From Clostridiales bacterium UBA1758 (GTDB lineage Bacteria; Bacillota; Clostridia; Oscillospirales; UBA1758): a stretch of 5,529 nucleotides of DNA. The stretch spans positions 1-5,529 of the forward strand of contig DCHG01000010.1 of the NCBI GenBank assembly GCA_002315595.1. Reading direction: 5' to 3'. The position numbers and the translations under genes were made by a program. Positions 4,998 through 5,529 of this stretch are shown in pieces. The notes under the pieces are model-generated. The model ran no database searches. It saw nothing but the letters and a program-made list of their open reading frames with translations, and was not told the origin of the DNA. Numbering within the stretch: position 1 is the first letter of the stretch; the number at the start of each line of letters is the position of its first letter.

Positions 4998-5529
4998 TTA
5001 TTCAGCGTCGTAGAGTTTGGAGAGGCGTTCGAGGTGTTCGTAACGCTTCTTGGCAGTCTTCTCAGCCTTGTCGAACAACATTTCGGCACGCTCCGGGTTG
5101 TAGAGTTTGAGCATGGCGTATCTGTTCTCGCTGGTGATGAAGTCACGATAACTGGCGGTCGGAGCCTTGCTATCGAGTTGGAACGGATTCTTTCCGGCTT
5201 CTTCAAGGCGCGGATCGAAGCGGTACAGATCCCAGTAACCGGCTTCAACGGCGCGCTTCATTTCGGTCTGGGCGTTCACAAGACCGCCCTTGAGGCCGTG
5301 ATTGATGCAGGGCGCATAAGCGATGACGAGGGACGGTCCCGGATAAGCTTCGGCTTCGGCGATTGCCTTAACAGCCTGGGCGTAGTTGGCGCCGAGGGCG
5401 ATGTGGGCAACATAGACGTAACCGTAACTCATGGCAATGGCGCCGAGGTCCTTTTTGCCGATGGCCTTACCGGCGGCAGCGAACTGCGCGACCTGGCCGA
5501 TCTGGGAGGACTTGGAAGCCTGTCCGCCG
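4998..5529 (-). CDS. nifJ: Pyruvate:ferredoxin (flavodoxin) oxidoreductase, C-terminal part (5' end outside window)
   Basis: Cytoplasmic, oxygen-sensitive iron-sulfur and thiamine-diphosphate enzyme that splits pyruvate with CoA into acetyl-CoA and CO2 and passes electrons to ferredoxin or flavodoxin, central to fermentation in anaerobes. The visible ~176 residues are the C-terminal end of a protein usually near 1170-1190 residues. Recognisable blocks are GGQASKSSQIGQVAQFAAAGK at the window edge (broken after QVAQF), then KKDLGAIAMSYGYVYVA and the block YAPCINHG. In the family, the cysteine of that last block is the fourth ligand of the [4Fe-4S] cluster nearest the thiamine cofactor. The NPFQLDSKAP and ITSENRYAMLK segments and a charged helical tail are also typical of the homodimeric bacterial enzyme. 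The reading frame is intact to TAA at 5000-4998 and a terminator follows. An internal ATG at 5432 is not a start; the frame continues beyond the right edge. Confidence 0.96.
   Translation of the reverse strand, partial: GGQASKSSQIGQVAQFAAAGKAIGKKDLGAIAMSYGYVYVAHIALGANYAQAVKAIAEAEAYPGPSLVIAYAPCINHGLKGGLVNAQTEMKRAVEAGYWDLYRFDPRLEEAGKNPFQLDSKAPTASYRDFITSENRYAMLKLYNPERAEMLFDKAEKTAKKRYEHLERLSKLYDAE

Noticed and set aside
1..5529. CRISPR array, insertion sequence, phage gene or toxin-antitoxin pair
   Set aside because: No regularly spaced direct repeats, no terminal inverted repeats flanking a transposase, and no matching protein in any frame.

Overview
The window looks like a chromosomal segment of a Gram-positive anaerobe of the class Clostridia (Bacillota), possibly a gut Ruminococcaceae/Oscillospiraceae-type organism. 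This rests on strong GGAGG-type ribosome binding sites, near-consensus sigma-A promoters with 17-bp spacers, U-tailed intrinsic terminators, a NiCo riboswitch, a PerR-type regulator, pyruvate:ferredoxin oxidoreductase and a desulfoferrodoxin-like domain. The genus cannot be fixed from the sequence alone. There is no sign of a phage, insertion sequence or CRISPR array.

Layout, left to right. (1) 1-583, minus strand: the N-terminal third or so of a cation diffusion facilitator (CDF) metal exporter, preceded by a NiCo (czcD-motif) riboswitch, a terminator-like expression platform that contains the ribosome binding site, and a promoter. (2) 603-843, plus strand: divergent promoter, leader, complete tRNA-Ser(GGA) with encoded CCA, and a strong terminator. 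(3) 937-1407, plus: a stand-alone GNAT acetyltransferase. (4) 1507-2626, plus: a perfect-consensus promoter, a PerR-type peroxide/metal regulator, and a 6-pyruvoyltetrahydropterin synthase/QueD-like protein that lacks the usual catalytic cysteine and carries a C-terminal zinc ribbon. The pair ends at a terminator that can work in both directions. (5) 2675-4301, minus: promoter, a six-helix membrane protein, and a translationally coupled membrane-anchored protein with a phosphodiester-glycosidase (NAGPA)-like outer domain. (6) 4303-4936, minus: an XRE-type helix-turn-helix fused to a desulfoferrodoxin-like (superoxide reductase) domain, with its own promoter. (7) 4954-5529, minus: terminator and C-terminal ~176 residues of pyruvate:ferredoxin (flavodoxin) oxidoreductase.

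The genes are mostly small independent units. A shared theme is metal and redox stress in an anaerobe: Ni/Co-responsive metal export, a PerR regulator, a possible iron-based redox-sensing transcription factor, and an oxygen-sensitive iron-sulfur enzyme. That theme is inference from neighbourhood. The two items that best reward follow-up are the HTH-desulfoferrodoxin fusion, which appears to lack one of the four histidines of the superoxide reductase iron site, and the cysteine-less QueD-like protein downstream of perR.
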